Of a DNA stretch of 64,000 nucleotides, positions 25,737 to 34,836 are shown in pieces (the stretch's first letter is position 1; every line of letters starts with the position of its first letter). Under the pieces are notes generated by a model. The model saw only the letters and a list, made by a program, of their open reading frames with translations, searched no databases and was not told the DNA's origin. The position numbers and the translations under genes are program-made. The DNA lies in contig NZ_JAPDDR010000002.1 of the NCBI RefSeq assembly GCF_025950095.1, positions 1-64,000 on the forward strand, given 5' to 3'. Source of the stretch: Luteolibacter rhizosphaerae (GTDB taxonomy: Bacteria > Verrucomicrobiota > Verrucomicrobiia > Verrucomicrobiales > Akkermansiaceae).

Positions 25737-28292
25737 ATGACGCTCCGCCTTCCAGAGCTTTCGCTGGTGCTTCTCATCGGGCCTTCGGGTTCGGGGAAGT
25801 CGACTTTCGCTCGGCGTCATTTCAAGCCGACGGAGATCGTGTCGTCGGACACTTGCCGCGGGATTGTCTCGGACGATGAGAATGACCAATCGGTCAGTGC
25901 TCAGGCCTTCCAGCTTCTGAACTTCATCGTGAGACAGCGTTTGGCCTTGGGCCGGCTTACGGTGGTGGATGCGACGAACGTGGATCCAGCGGCGCGTGCC
26001 GAGCTGGTGGCGATCGCCCGTGAGTATCATTTCCTGCCTGCGGCGCTGGTGTTCAAGATCCCGGAGAGCGTTTGCCATGCGCGTAACGCCACGCGGCCGG
26101 ACCGGAACTTCGGTCCGAACGTGGTGAAGCGGCAGGCGAACCTGCTGCGGCAGGGGCTCCGAAACCTGAAGACGCAGGGCTTCCGGAACACCATCTTTTT
26201 CACCAGCGAGGAGGAGGTGGATGCGGTGCAGGGAATCGAACGCGAGCCGCTGTGGAACAACCGCAAGAGCGAGCACGGGCCCTTCGATATCATCGGCGAC
26301 GTGCACGGTTGCTACGAGGAGCTTCGTAGTTTGATCGGGGAGCTCGGCTACTCCGTGACGGATCACGTGGCCTCCCATCCGGAGGGCAGGCAGTTGCTCT
26401 TTGTCGGGGATCTGGTCGACCGTGGGCCCGATGCTCCGAGCGTGCTGCGCCTCGCGATGGCATCGGTGAAGGCCGGTAGTGCGATCTGCGTGCCAGGGAA
26501 CCACGACATGAAGTTCCTGCGCTGGCTGAACGGGAAGAACGTGCAGCTTACCCACGGCCTGGCGGATACGATCGCGCAGCTTGAGGCGGACCCCATTGAT
26601 CGCCGGGATTTGATCGAGTTTTTGGACAAGCTGGTGAGCCACTATGTCTTCGACGATGGGAAGCTGGTGGTGGCCCATGCGGGGCTGAAGGAGGAGATGC
26701 AGGGGCGCGGCTCCGGCAAGGTCCGGGAGTTCTGCCTTTACGGCGAGACGACGGGCGAGCGGGATGAGTATGGCTTGCCGGAGCGGCTCGATTGGGCGCG
26801 TGACTACCGAGGCAAGGCGCTGGTGGTATACGGTCACACGCCTTTCGCCGCGCCGCGTTGGCTGAACCACACGGTGAACATCGACACGGGGTGCTGCTTC
26901 GGCGGGGCGCTGACCGCGCTGCGTTATCCGGAGCTGGAGACGATCTCCGTCCCGGCGCTCCGCACCTATGCGGAATCCGTGCGACCGCTGCTGCCCGAGA
27001 CGGGGCCCGATGCGCAGCTCGTGCACGATCACCTGCTCGATCTCGATGATTTGCGCGGGCGGCGATTCATCGATACCGGGCTACGCCCGGCGATCACGGT
27101 GAAGGAGGAGAACATGCTCGCCGCGCTGGAGGTGATGAGCCGCTTCTCCGTGGATCCGCGCTGGCTGGTTTATCTGCCGCCCACGATGTCGCCCTGCGGC
27201 ACGAGCAAGCAGGATGGCTGGCTGGAGCGACCGGAGGAGGCCTTCGCGTATTTCCGTGAGCAGGCCGTGACGACGGTGATCTGCGAAGAGAAGCACATGG
27301 GCTCGCGGTCAGTCGCGGTGGTTTGTCGCGATCCGGCGCTGGCGGTCACGCGTTTCGGTCTCAAGCAGGAAAGGCGTGGTGTGATCTACACGCGCACCGG
27401 GCGGCCTTTCTTCAACGATCTCGAGCTGGAGCAGGCCCTGCTCGACCGCTTGGCGCTGGCCATGGAGAAGTCCGGGCTGTGGGAAGATCTCGGGACGGAC
27501 TGGCTTTGTCTGGATTGCGAGCTGATGCCTTGGTCGGCCAAGGCGATGGAGCTACTACAATCGCAGTATGCGGGTGTGGGTGCGGCGGCGATTGCCCATG
27601 CCGCTGCGGTGGCGGCTGCGATGCAAGCCGGTGAAGGGAATTCCCTTCTGGAAGATTCCGCCAAGGAGCATCTGGCGGGGATGATGGCGCGGAATGATAA
27701 CCGACTGGCCATGCTCGACCGCTATCGCGAGGCCTACCGGCACTACTGCTGGGATACGGATGGCTTGCAGGGACTGAAGCTCGCGCCTTTCCACTTCTTG
27801 GCGGGGGAGGGAGGTGTGCTCACGCAGCACGACCACGTCTGGCACATGGAGATGGCGGCGCGGCTGAATGCCGCGGATCCCGAACTCTTCCCGCTCACGC
27901 GTTGGCGTGAAGTGACCTTGGAGGACGAGGCATCGGTGGCTGATGCCACCACGTGGTGGGAAGAGCTTACCGCCGCGGGTGGCGAGGGTATGGTCGTGAA
28001 GCCGCGCGACTTCATCGCGAAGGGCAAGCGCGGGCTGGTGCAGCCCGCCGTGAAGTGCCGGGGGCGGGAGTATCTCCGCATCATCTATGGTCCCGAGTAT
28101 GATCATCCCGAGCATCTCGTGCGGCTTAAGGAGCGGGGGCTCGGGCACAAACGATCGATGGCGGAGCGGGAGTTTGCCCTAGGTATCGAGGGACTCTCGC
28201 GCTTCGCCGCCCGCAGGCCGTTGCGTGAAGTGCATGAATGTGTGCTGGCGGTGCTGGCGATGGAGAGTGAGCCGGTGGACCCGCGCTTGTGA
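25737..28292 (+). CDS. pnkp: Polynucleotide kinase-phosphatase-ligase Pnkp
   Basis: End-healing and sealing enzyme of the Hen1-Pnkp RNA repair complex, 851 residues. The kinase domain has the P-loop IGPSGSGKSTF (Lys21, Ser22). The metallophosphatase domain has IIGDVHGCYEEL (Asp188, His190), VGDLVDRGPD, VPGNHDMKF, VAHAGL and VYGHTPF. The C-terminal adenylyltransferase domain has the nucleotidyl lysine at about 519 in EEKHMGSRSVAV. These numbers sit close to those of C. thermocellum Pnkp. The ligase needs Hen1 to be active in known systems, and the one-base gap to hen1 fits a stoichiometric complex. All catalytic motifs look intact. Confidence 0.95.
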   Translation: MTLRLPELSLVLLIGPSGSGKSTFARRHFKPTEIVSSDTCRGIVSDDENDQSVSAQAFQLLNFIVRQRLALGRLTVVDATNVDPAARAELVAIAREYHFLPAALVFKIPESVCHARNATRPDRNFGPNVVKRQANLLRQGLRNLKTQGFRNTIFFTSEEEVDAVQGIEREPLWNNRKSEHGPFDIIGDVHGCYEELRSLIGELGYSVTDHVASHPEGRQLLFVGDLVDRGPDAPSVLRLAMASVKAGSAICVPGNHDMKFLRWLNGKNVQLTHGLADTIAQLEADPIDRRDLIEFLDKLVSHYVFDDGKLVVAHAGLKEEMQGRGSGKVREFCLYGETTGERDEYGLPERLDWARDYRGKALVVYGHTPFAAPRWLNHTVNIDTGCCFGGALTALRYPELETISVPALRTYAESVRPLLPETGPDAQLVHDHLLDLDDLRGRRFIDTGLRPAITVKEENMLAALEVMSRFSVDPRWLVYLPPTMSPCGTSKQDGWLERPEEAFAYFREQAVTTVICEEKHMGSRSVAVVCRDPALAVTRFGLKQERRGVIYTRTGRPFFNDLELEQALLDRLALAMEKSGLWEDLGTDWLCLDCELMPWSAKAMELLQSQYAGVGAAAIAHAAAVAAAMQAGEGNSLLEDSAKEHLAGMMARNDNRLAMLDRYREAYRHYCWDTDGLQGLKLAPFHFLAGEGGVLTQHDHVWHMEMAARLNAADPELFPLTRWREVTLEDEASVADATTWWEELTAAGGEGMVVKPRDFIAKGKRGLVQPAVKCRGREYLRIIYGPEYDHPEHLVRLKERGLGHKRSMAEREFALGIEGLSRFAARRPLREVHECVLAVLAMESEPVDPRL

Positions 28293-28354
28293 CGAAGTCT
28301 TCCCATTGCTCGGCTGATGCTGGACCTGATGCCATGTCTGCCTAAGATGAGCGT

Positions 28355-29356
28355 ATGACATCATTACGCCTCAGCTCGATCGCCGCATTCGCCGTTGCGG
28401 TGCTAGCCTTGAATGCGTGCCAGAAGCCCGCGGGTGCGTCGTCGAAGGGTGGCGCGACTCAGACTCTTGCCCAAGAGCGAGAAGGTTTTAGCACCCAGCT
28501 GATCAAGCAGCAGTCGGAAGACGAGGCACCGCCGGCTCCACCGCCCGGGGTGTTCAAGCTGGTGGCCTATCCTTCGCCTGCGGGGAATCTGGCGGCGTAT
28601 GTGAGTCCGGATCCGGATGACGGAAAGAAGCGCCCGCTGGTGATCTGGATCGTTGGCGGGTTTAGCAACAGCATCTCGGAGATTGCCTGGGCAGTGGGGA
28701 TGCCCGCCGAGAACGACCAGTCTGCCGCCGCTTATCGCAAGGCAGGGATCGCGATGATGTATCCTTCCTTCCGAGGCGGGAACAAGAATCCCGGGCACAA
28801 GGAAGGCTTCTACGGTGAGGTGGATGACGTGTTGGCCGCGGCTGTCTATGCGGCCTCCCTGCCATGGGTCGATCCCGCCCGCATCTATTTGGGCGGACAC
28901 AGCACCGGTGGCACTCTCGCCCTGCTGGCCGCGGAGGCAGCTCCCGCCGGACAGTTCCGTGCCGTGATGTCATTCGGCCCGGTGGAGGAGGTGGCGGGCT
29001 ACGGGCAAGATCATCTTCCCTTCAAGGTCGGCGATGAGAAGGAGAGCCGCCTGCGTGCTCCGGTGGAATTCCTGGGCGCGATCTCGGCGCCGACTTTCGT
29101 GATCGAAGGGTCCGAGGGGAACAGCGCCTCGCTGGAGGAGCTCCGCGAGCGGAACCGCAATCCGAAGATTAGCTTTGTGGTCGCGAAAGGCCAAGATCAC
29201 TTCTCGGTGCTGGGGCCGAGCAACAGCCTCTTTGCCGCGAAGATCCTTGGAGACAGCGGGCCCGAGTGCCGCATCGGCATCACGGAGGCTGAGATCCAAG
29301 CCGCGTGCAAGAAAGCCGCGCAGACCGATCTTCCGCCCGGGCTCGAGCGGCGATAG
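28355..29356 (+). CDS. Alpha/beta-hydrolase lipoprotein
   Basis: A 333-residue predicted lipoprotein (lipobox LNAC at about residue 22). After a low-complexity linker there is an alpha/beta-hydrolase fold of the prolyl-oligopeptidase/dienelactone-hydrolase type: an oxyanion strand PLVIWIVGGFSNS, nucleophile elbow YLGGHSTGGTLALL with Ser near 190, a late acid region ISAPTFVIEGSEGN, and the His in KGQDHFSVLGP. Substrate unknown; esterase or peptidase activity at the envelope is inferred. It starts 62 bases after pnkp on the same strand, with no visible terminator between. Confidence 0.82.
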   Translation: MTSLRLSSIAAFAVAVLALNACQKPAGASSKGGATQTLAQEREGFSTQLIKQQSEDEAPPAPPPGVFKLVAYPSPAGNLAAYVSPDPDDGKKRPLVIWIVGGFSNSISEIAWAVGMPAENDQSAAAYRKAGIAMMYPSFRGGNKNPGHKEGFYGEVDDVLAAAVYAASLPWVDPARIYLGGHSTGGTLALLAAEAAPAGQFRAVMSFGPVEEVAGYGQDHLPFKVGDEKESRLRAPVEFLGAISAPTFVIEGSEGNSASLEELRERNRNPKISFVVAKGQDHFSVLGPSNSLFAAKILGDSGPECRIGITEAEIQAACKKAAQTDLPPGLERR

Positions 29357-29427
29357 CGGAGGCGGCGGAAATGCCGGTGACTGAACTTCGCGCTTTCGCG
29401 TGGCGTGCCGCGGATCATGCTCGGGGC

Positions 29428-30399
29428 ATGGACTTCCTGGCGAAAGCGCGGCAAGTGATCGAGATCGAGACCGGTGCCCTGCAGGGCATGGCGGGACGGC
29501 TCGACGAGGGATTTAGCCAGGCCATCTCCATCCTGCACGATACTCTGGACCGTCGCGGCAAGATCGTGGTGGTGGGGATCGGGAAGTCGGGGAACATCGG
29601 TCACAAGATCGCGGCCACCCTGAATTCCACGGGAGCAACCGCGGTGGTTTTGAACTCGCAGAACGCCCTGCACGGCGATCTCGGGATCGTCTCGGATGGA
29701 GATGCCGTATTGTTGCTTTCCTACTCCGGCGAGACGGCGGAGCTCCTCGACCTGCTGCCGCATGTGAAGCGCTTCGAGGTCGGCCTGATCGCCCTCACCG
29801 GGAATCCCCGTTCCACGCTCGCCGAGCATAGCGATGTGGTGCTGGACACCTCCGTGGATCGCGAGGCCTGTCCGCTGAACCTCGCGCCGACCTCGTCATC
29901 CACTGCGATGCTGGTGATGGGTGACGCGTTAGCGATGGTCTTGCTGGAAGCGCGGGGCTTCACCGAGGAGCAGTTCGCGCGCTTCCACCCCGGCGGTGCG
30001 CTGGGCCGTGCATTGCTGACACGGGTCTCCGACATCATGCGTGCCGGCGATCAGATGGCGGCGGTGCCAGTGGGCTCCACCGTGAGGGATGCGCTGGTGG
30101 CCATGTCCACCGCGCGCTCCGGCGCCTGTGTGGTGACCCAGCCAGATGGCAGTCTTGCGGGGATCTTCACGCACGGGGATTTCGCCCGCTGCTACCAGCG
30201 GGACGCCCACGTGGGAGACAAGCCGGTGGCGGATTTCATGACCCGCAGCCCGATCAGCGTGGGGGCCTCCTCGCTCGCTGTCGAAGCGTTGCAAACGATT
30301 GGCTCGCATCGCGTTGACGATGTGGTGGTGCTGGATGCCGCGGGCAAGGCGGTGGGTCTGGTGGATACCCAGGATCTGGCCCGCCTCAAGATCGTATGA
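29428..30399 (+). CDS. kdsD: Arabinose-5-phosphate isomerase (KpsF/GutQ family)
   Basis: Interconverts D-ribulose 5-phosphate and D-arabinose 5-phosphate, the first step towards KDO for lipopolysaccharide. The 323-residue protein has an N-terminal SIS sugar-isomerase domain (VVVGIGKSGNIGHKIAATLN, LLLSYSGETAELLDLLPH, APTSSSTAMLVMGDALA, FHPGGALGR) and two C-terminal CBS domains (VSDIMRAGDQM, VADFMTRSPISV, ALQTIGSHRVDDVVVLD). The start MDFLAKARQVIE at 29428 gives normal length; the longer frame overlaps the preceding gene and adds unrelated residues. It indicates an organism that makes LPS or a KDO-bearing polysaccharide. Confidence 0.92.
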   Translation: MDFLAKARQVIEIETGALQGMAGRLDEGFSQAISILHDTLDRRGKIVVVGIGKSGNIGHKIAATLNSTGATAVVLNSQNALHGDLGIVSDGDAVLLLSYSGETAELLDLLPHVKRFEVGLIALTGNPRSTLAEHSDVVLDTSVDREACPLNLAPTSSSTAMLVMGDALAMVLLEARGFTEEQFARFHPGGALGRALLTRVSDIMRAGDQMAAVPVGSTVRDALVAMSTARSGACVVTQPDGSLAGIFTHGDFARCYQRDAHVGDKPVADFMTRSPISVGASSLAVEALQTIGSHRVDDVVVLDAAGKAVGLVDTQDLARLKIV

Positions 30400-30451
30400 A
30401 CAGCGATCAGGCTTGATTCATTAAGAAAGCCAAAGTAATCAGGTCCCGCAC

Positions 30452-31366
30452 ATGGCGAGGACCCCCAAGAAGCAGATCCGGCTCGGTTCGACCACGACCG
30501 GTGGCAATCGGCAGCGCCGGCGCCAAGGCTTCACGGAGGCAATCTCGCGGGCGAATGCCCGTGCCCACGAGCGGGTGAACCGCAAGCTGAACCAGCGCGA
30601 GTTCAAGAACATCCGCGCCTCCTTCGCCGGGACGGCCGGGTATATGGAGCCGCCGACAGGGGTGGCCACACGACTGTGGCGCTGGCTGTTAGGCGTGTTG
30701 CTGCTGCCGCTGTGCTGGATCACCTCGTGGACTTTCTTCTCGCAGTTCTCGGATGCGACACTCGATCACGGCTTCTGGAAGATGCCGGCTTTCTGGTACT
30801 TCGCGACCGGTGTGGTGCTGATGACGGGGTGGTTCTTCTCCGGTCTGCTGCGTCCCTTCTTCCTCTACCTCTATGTGCTCGGTCACGAACTCACGCACAT
30901 CCTCTTCATCTGGGCCTGCCGCGGCCGGGTGAGCGATTGGGGGGTGAGCCTCGACGGCGGCTACGTGACCACGGACAAGACGAACATCGCGATCGCACTG
31001 TCGCCTTACTTCGTGCCGCTATGGTCGGTGGTGGGCGTGGTGATCCACGGTCTGTTAGGCCTGGCAATCGAGCTGCCGCCGGTGTCTGACAAGATCCTCT
31101 TCGGCTATGTCGGCTTCTTCTGGGCCTTCCACCTGCTATGGACGCTGTGGATGATCCCGCGGGATCAGCCGGATCTGCGGGAGAACGGTACTTTCCTCTC
31201 GCTGGTGATCATCTACCTGGCCAACCAGCTCGTGCTCGCGGCCCTGCTGTGCGCCACGGCCAAGCCGCTCGGCTTCGAGGGCTTCGGCCAGGAGTGGATG
31301 GCGAATGCGGCCCGCTCGATGGAGGCGGTCATGCGCATCGCCCGCGAGGTGCGGGCGAGCATTTGA
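30452..31366 (+). CDS. Membrane protein with HELTH metalloprotease-like motif
   Basis: A 304-residue protein with a basic N-terminal tail of about 65 residues (QRRRQGFTEAISRANARAHE) and six or so hydrophobic helices. Within the second or third helix is LYVLGHELTHILFIWACRG, an HExxH zinc-binding motif in a membrane setting, as in M50 site-2 proteases. A following segment DWGVSLDGGYVTTDKTN could supply the third ligand region. The classical M50 'NxxPxxxLDG' motif is not obvious, so protease activity is uncertain. The arginine-rich tail might bind nucleic acid or ribosomes. Unrelated genes surround it; the convergent avtA stop lies eight bases downstream. Confidence 0.75.
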   Translation: MARTPKKQIRLGSTTTGGNRQRRRQGFTEAISRANARAHERVNRKLNQREFKNIRASFAGTAGYMEPPTGVATRLWRWLLGVLLLPLCWITSWTFFSQFSDATLDHGFWKMPAFWYFATGVVLMTGWFFSGLLRPFFLYLYVLGHELTHILFIWACRGRVSDWGVSLDGGYVTTDKTNIAIALSPYFVPLWSVVGVVIHGLLGLAIELPPVSDKILFGYVGFFWAFHLLWTLWMIPRDQPDLRENGTFLSLVIIYLANQLVLAALLCATAKPLGFEGFGQEWMANAARSMEAVMRIAREVRASI

Positions 31367-31374
31367 CCCGCGGC

Positions 31375-32664
31375 TTACGCGGTAGCAAGACCTCGCGCCT
31401 CTTCATGCGCGCGGCGGACTTCCTCCCCGATCGCCTGGATTCCGCGCTTCACGACGCCTTCATCCATGGTGAAGGTCATGCGCAGGCACTCGTGGCGGTG
31501 ACGCCATGACTCGTCGTCGTGACCGAAGAAGAAGTAGTGGCCGGAGATGATGAGCACACCGCGGTTCTTGAGCCGCTCGTAGAGTTCGCGCGAGGTGATC
31601 GGCAGGCCCGGGAACCAGAGCCAGAGGAAAAGGGCGCCTTCGCTACGATGGATGTAGTATTCGAAATCCTCCCCGAAGCTGGTGGCGACGAACTCCTGTG
31701 CCTGGCGTGACTTCTCGACGTAGAAGGGTTTCACGGTTTCATTCGCGATCTTCAGGATCTCGCCGCTCTCCACCAGCGGCAGCGCGATCGTCTGGCCAAT
31801 GTTCGGATTCGCCAGTCCCACCACCGCGCTGAGCGAGGCCATGGCCGCGGCGATCTTCGGGTGAGCCACCACCATGCCGGTGCGGGTTCCCGGCAGGCCG
31901 ATTTTCGAGAGGCTCAGGGTGAGGATGATGTGCTCCTCCCAGATCGGCTTCGCCTCGGTGAAGATGATGTTGGGGAAGGGGGCCCCGTAGGCGTTGTCGA
32001 TGATCAGGGGGATGCCGTGCTTCTTCGCCAGATCCGAAAGGCGGGCGATCTCCTCATCGGTGAGCACGTTTCCGGTCGGGTTGGTCGGGCGGGAGACACA
32101 GATGGCGGCGATGTCATCCGTCACCTCCAGCGCGTCGAAGTCCACGCGGTACTTGAACTCGTGCGGGCCGGTCTTCTCGATCTTCGGCGGCACGGCGCGG
32201 AAGAGATCGCCGCAGGAGCCTTGGTTGGCGTAGCCGATGTATTCCGGCACGAGCGGCAGAAGGATCTTCTTCTTGCGGCCGCCCGGCATGTCGCCTGCGA
32301 GCGTGTTGAAGAGGAAGAAGAAGGCCGTCTGCCCGCCCGAGGTGATGGCGATATTCTCCGGCCCCAGCGGCCAGCCGAACTCGCGGCGGAAAAGATTCGC
32401 CAGCGCCGCGATGAAGCGCGGGTTGCCGCGCGGCGGGTCATAGTTGGCCAGCATCTTCTCCAGCGCACCGGGCTCGGCCATGATTTCCTCCATGCGCCGC
32501 CGCCAGATGGCATTCACCTCCGGGATGTGTGCGGGCTGACCGCCGCCGAGCATGCAGATATCCGGGCCTCCGGAGGCGAGGGCATTGCCCAAGTCTTCCA
32601 TCAGTTCCTCGATGCCGCTGCCGCCGGCAAGCTGCCGGCCCATGTTGGAGAATTCGTGGCTCAT
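31375..32664 (-). CDS. avtA: Valine-pyruvate aminotransferase
   Basis: PLP-dependent transaminase exchanging the amino group between valine/2-oxoisovalerate and alanine/pyruvate. The 429-residue product has the AvtA-type start (SGIEELMEDLGNALASGGPD, MLGGGQPAHIPEV), the substrate loop YDPPRGNPRFI, CVSRPTNPTGNVLTDEE, and the PLP lysine near residue 254 in LSLSKIGLPGTRTGMV. Length is near the E. coli enzyme. It is divergently transcribed from the peroxiredoxin gene across 76 bases that hold a good promoter for the latter. Confidence 0.9.
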   Translation of the reverse strand: MSHEFSNMGRQLAGGSGIEELMEDLGNALASGGPDICMLGGGQPAHIPEVNAIWRRRMEEIMAEPGALEKMLANYDPPRGNPRFIAALANLFRREFGWPLGPENIAITSGGQTAFFFLFNTLAGDMPGGRKKKILLPLVPEYIGYANQGSCGDLFRAVPPKIEKTGPHEFKYRVDFDALEVTDDIAAICVSRPTNPTGNVLTDEEIARLSDLAKKHGIPLIIDNAYGAPFPNIIFTEAKPIWEEHIILTLSLSKIGLPGTRTGMVVAHPKIAAAMASLSAVVGLANPNIGQTIALPLVESGEILKIANETVKPFYVEKSRQAQEFVATSFGEDFEYYIHRSEGALFLWLWFPGLPITSRELYERLKNRGVLIISGHYFFFGHDDESWRHRHECLRMTFTMDEGVVKRGIQAIGEEVRRAHEEARGLATA

Positions 32665-32678
32665 GAACGCGGGTGCCG

Positions 32679-32706
32679 TTGACCGGCGAGTGGGTGACCC
32701 TATAGT
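32679..32706 (+). promoter_or_regulatory. Sigma-70 type promoter for the peroxiredoxin gene
   Basis: TTGACC (32679-32684, five of six to TTGACA) and TATAGT (32701-32706, five of six to TATAAT) with a 16-base spacer, ending 34 bases before the ATG at 32741. It sits in the divergent gap with avtA. Confidence 0.7.
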
Positions 32707-32740
32707 GGCCGCTCTTTCAAGAACAACCTCTCAAATTCCC

Positions 32741-33235
32741 ATGGCTATCCAAGTCGGCGACAAAGCACCGGATTTCACCCTCGTCACGAAAACCGCCGAA
32801 GGCCCGCAGCTGGTGAAGCTGTCGGACGAGATCGGCAAGTCGAACATCGTCCTCCTCTTCGTGCCGATGGCCTTCACCGGCGTCTGCACCACGGAGCTCT
32901 GTGATATTTCCGGAGGCATCTCCGAATACGAGGCGCTGGACGCAAAGGTCTTCGGCATCTCCGGTGACAGCCCCTTCGCGCAGGAAGCCTGGGCGCAGAA
33001 GTCCGGCATCACCCTGCCGCTGCTCAGCGACTACGAGCACAACGTGGCGAAGGCCTACGGCGTGGCCTACGAGCAATTCCTGCCCGAGGCGAACCTGATC
33101 ATGGGCGGCGTGGCCAAGCGCTCGGCCTTCGTGATCGACAAGGAAGGCGTGGTCCGCTTCCTCGACATCCAGGATCACCCGAAGGATCTCCCGGACTTCG
33201 CCGGCGTGAAGGCGACCCTGCAGTCGCTGGCCTAA
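32741..33235 (+). CDS. Peroxiredoxin (AhpE/BCP-like)
   Basis: Thiol peroxidase that reduces hydrogen peroxide and organic peroxides. The 164-residue protein has the universal PxxxTxxC motif as PMAFTGVC with peroxidatic Cys49, and a second Cys54 five residues on, the spacing typical of atypical two-Cys BCP-type enzymes. It begins MAIQVGDKAPDFTLV, which fixes the start at 32741 over an open frame running 63 codons further up into avtA on the other strand. Electrons probably come from thioredoxin or a related thiol protein. A terminator follows. Confidence 0.9.
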   Translation: MAIQVGDKAPDFTLVTKTAEGPQLVKLSDEIGKSNIVLLFVPMAFTGVCTTELCDISGGISEYEALDAKVFGISGDSPFAQEAWAQKSGITLPLLSDYEHNVAKAYGVAYEQFLPEANLIMGGVAKRSAFVIDKEGVVRFLDIQDHPKDLPDFAGVKATLQSLA

Positions 33236-33261
33236 GCTCCGAGCGAATCCCCCGATAATCG

Positions 33262-33291
33262 AAAGGCCGCGGAATCACCCGCGGCCTTTTT
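33262..33291 (+). terminator. Rho-independent terminator after the peroxiredoxin gene
   Basis: AAAGGCCGCGG (33262-33272) pairs with CCGCGGCCTTT (33279-33289) around a six-base loop, continuing into T. The symmetric A- and T-tracts allow it to work for the convergent lipoprotein gene too. Confidence 0.9.
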
Positions 33292-33304
33292 CATTGGAGG
33301 TGGT

Positions 33305-33931
33305 TCACTGTTCCACTTTTGGCTCCGCCTCATTTCCGGGCGGGAGCGGGGTGGACTGCGGCGGCGCGGCGGGAGCCGGGGCCGGCGTGGCATCCGGTGA
33401 AGCCGGAGGCACCGAGGGGTCTTCCAGCGAAGGAGCGTCCGGCGTGGCTGGAACTTCCGGGATGGTCGGATCGATCACCGGCGGGATGGTGGGTACCTCG
33501 CCGTCCACCGGCAGCGGGATCACACCGCCCGGCGGCGGCGGGTAAACTTGGAACTCGTTCACCGAGCCGACGGCCGGGAGCGCGGAGCTCTGGTCGGTGA
33601 CTTGGATCGACAGGACGAAGCCAACCTCGCCGCTGTTGAGCTCGCCCTTCACATAAGTGCCGTCGTCGGAGATCACCTTCATTTCGGTGTTCCCGGCGAG
33701 CTGCTTCTCGGCGGACATGTCGCCCTGCGGGCGCTTCGAGAAGAAGGCCACGTTGTCCATGTTGGTGCGGACAAAGCTGCCGGGCTTGTAGCCGGCGCGG
33801 GACGACACCGGAGTGCGGCCGGATCCCGGAGCGACGAGCGGATCGAAGCTGCCGCTGCTCACCACCTCACCGGTTTGACAAGAGGCCAGGACAAGGGCGC
33901 AGGAGCCGAAGATGAGGAGATGCCGCTTCAT
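33305..33931 (-). CDS. Lipoprotein with SH3-like region and proline-rich tail
   Basis: A 208-residue predicted lipoprotein (MKRHLLIFGSCALVLASC, lipobox LASC). Residues about 45-125 look like a small beta-barrel of the SH3b kind: VRTNMDNVAFFSKRP, EMKVISDDGTYVKGELNSGEVGFVLSIQ. The rest is a proline/alanine/aspartate-rich tail that could span the periplasm or the wall. ATG 33931 starts the signal peptide; the longer frame does not. A cell-wall-binding role is possible but not shown. Confidence 0.75.
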   Translation of the reverse strand: MKRHLLIFGSCALVLASCQTGEVVSSGSFDPLVAPGSGRTPVSSRAGYKPGSFVRTNMDNVAFFSKRPQGDMSAEKQLAGNTEMKVISDDGTYVKGELNSGEVGFVLSIQVTDQSSALPAVGSVNEFQVYPPPPGGVIPLPVDGEVPTIPPVIDPTIPEVPATPDAPSLEDPSVPPASPDATPAPAPAAPPQSTPLPPGNEAEPKVEQ

Positions 33932-33968
33932 GTAAGTGAGGGCAAGGTGCCACGCCACCGGGGGAGGG

Positions 33969-34832
33969 TCAACGGGATAAGATCCGCGAATCCAGATGCT
34001 CGCGGAGGGCAAGACGCCAGTCGCGGAGCGGCTCTCCCAGCAGGGATTCCAAGCGTTCCGTGGCCATCGCGGTGTGCCTCGGGCGAGGGGCCCGGAAGGC
34101 GCTCATCTCCGCCAAGAGGAGAGGCTTGGGAGCCGGAAGATTCATCCCCCGGGTCTCCTTGAGATAGGCCAAGATCTCCACGGCGATACCGTGCCAGCTC
34201 GTGACAGGGCCGCCATTGCAGGCGTGGAAGAGGCCGGAAGGGCAGCCCTTTGTGATCAGGGCGGAGGTCCACTCGCCGAGATCGCGGGTGTAGGCGGGCA
34301 GCGAGAACTTGTCCGCCACGGCGGAGACCTCCTCACCGGCCAGTGCACGGGCCAGTACCAGATCGGGAAACGCGGCTTTTTCCGGGCCGAAGACCCAAGA
34401 AACCCTCAGCACCGTGCCTCCGGTGGCGAGCACGCCCCGCTCGCCTTTCTCCTTCGTGCGGCCGTAGACCGAGATGGGGGAGGGGGGATCCTCTTCGCTC
34501 CGCCTTCCTGGCTCGATGCCGTCGAAAACGTAGTCCGTGCTGAAATGCAGAATCTTGCGCCCGGTCCGGCGACAGATCTCCGCCATCCGGATGGGGGCCT
34601 CGGCATTCACCTGCCAGGCTAGATCCGGGTCATCCTCGCATTGTTCGAGGTTCGTCAGGCCACCCGGATTGAGAAGCAGATCGAAATCGAGGTCCTCCAG
34701 CTGCTCCACCGACGCTGGGTCGGCGAGATCCAGCCGGGTGCGTGGCAGTTCGATCACCTCATGGTCCCGTGACAGCCGGTCGGCCAGTGCCCGACCGACT
34801 CGCCCCGTGGTACCGGTGATCGCGAGCCGCAC
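33969..34832 (-). CDS. dTDP-4-dehydrorhamnose reductase-like SDR protein
   Basis: An extended short-chain dehydrogenase of the RmlD/RfbD family, 287 residues. The N-terminal nucleotide loop VRLAITGTTGRVGRALADRL, the segment FSTDYVFDG with conserved Tyr, and YGRTKEKGE with the catalytic YxxxK are in place. RmlD makes dTDP-L-rhamnose for surface polysaccharides; some relatives (MAT2B type) have other roles. No rmlABC genes are adjacent, so I leave the symbol blank. GTG 34832 is chosen: it lies four bases after the stop of the upstream gene and directly precedes the Rossmann strand. The ATG at 34889 would overlap that gene. Confidence 0.82.
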   Translation of the reverse strand: MRLAITGTTGRVGRALADRLSRDHEVIELPRTRLDLADPASVEQLEDLDFDLLLNPGGLTNLEQCEDDPDLAWQVNAEAPIRMAEICRRTGRKILHFSTDYVFDGIEPGRRSEEDPPSPISVYGRTKEKGERGVLATGGTVLRVSWVFGPEKAAFPDLVLARALAGEEVSAVADKFSLPAYTRDLGEWTSALITKGCPSGLFHACNGGPVTSWHGIAVEILAYLKETRGMNLPAPKPLLLAEMSAFRAPRPRHTAMATERLESLLGEPLRDWRLALREHLDSRILSR

Positions 34833-34836
34833 GCGG

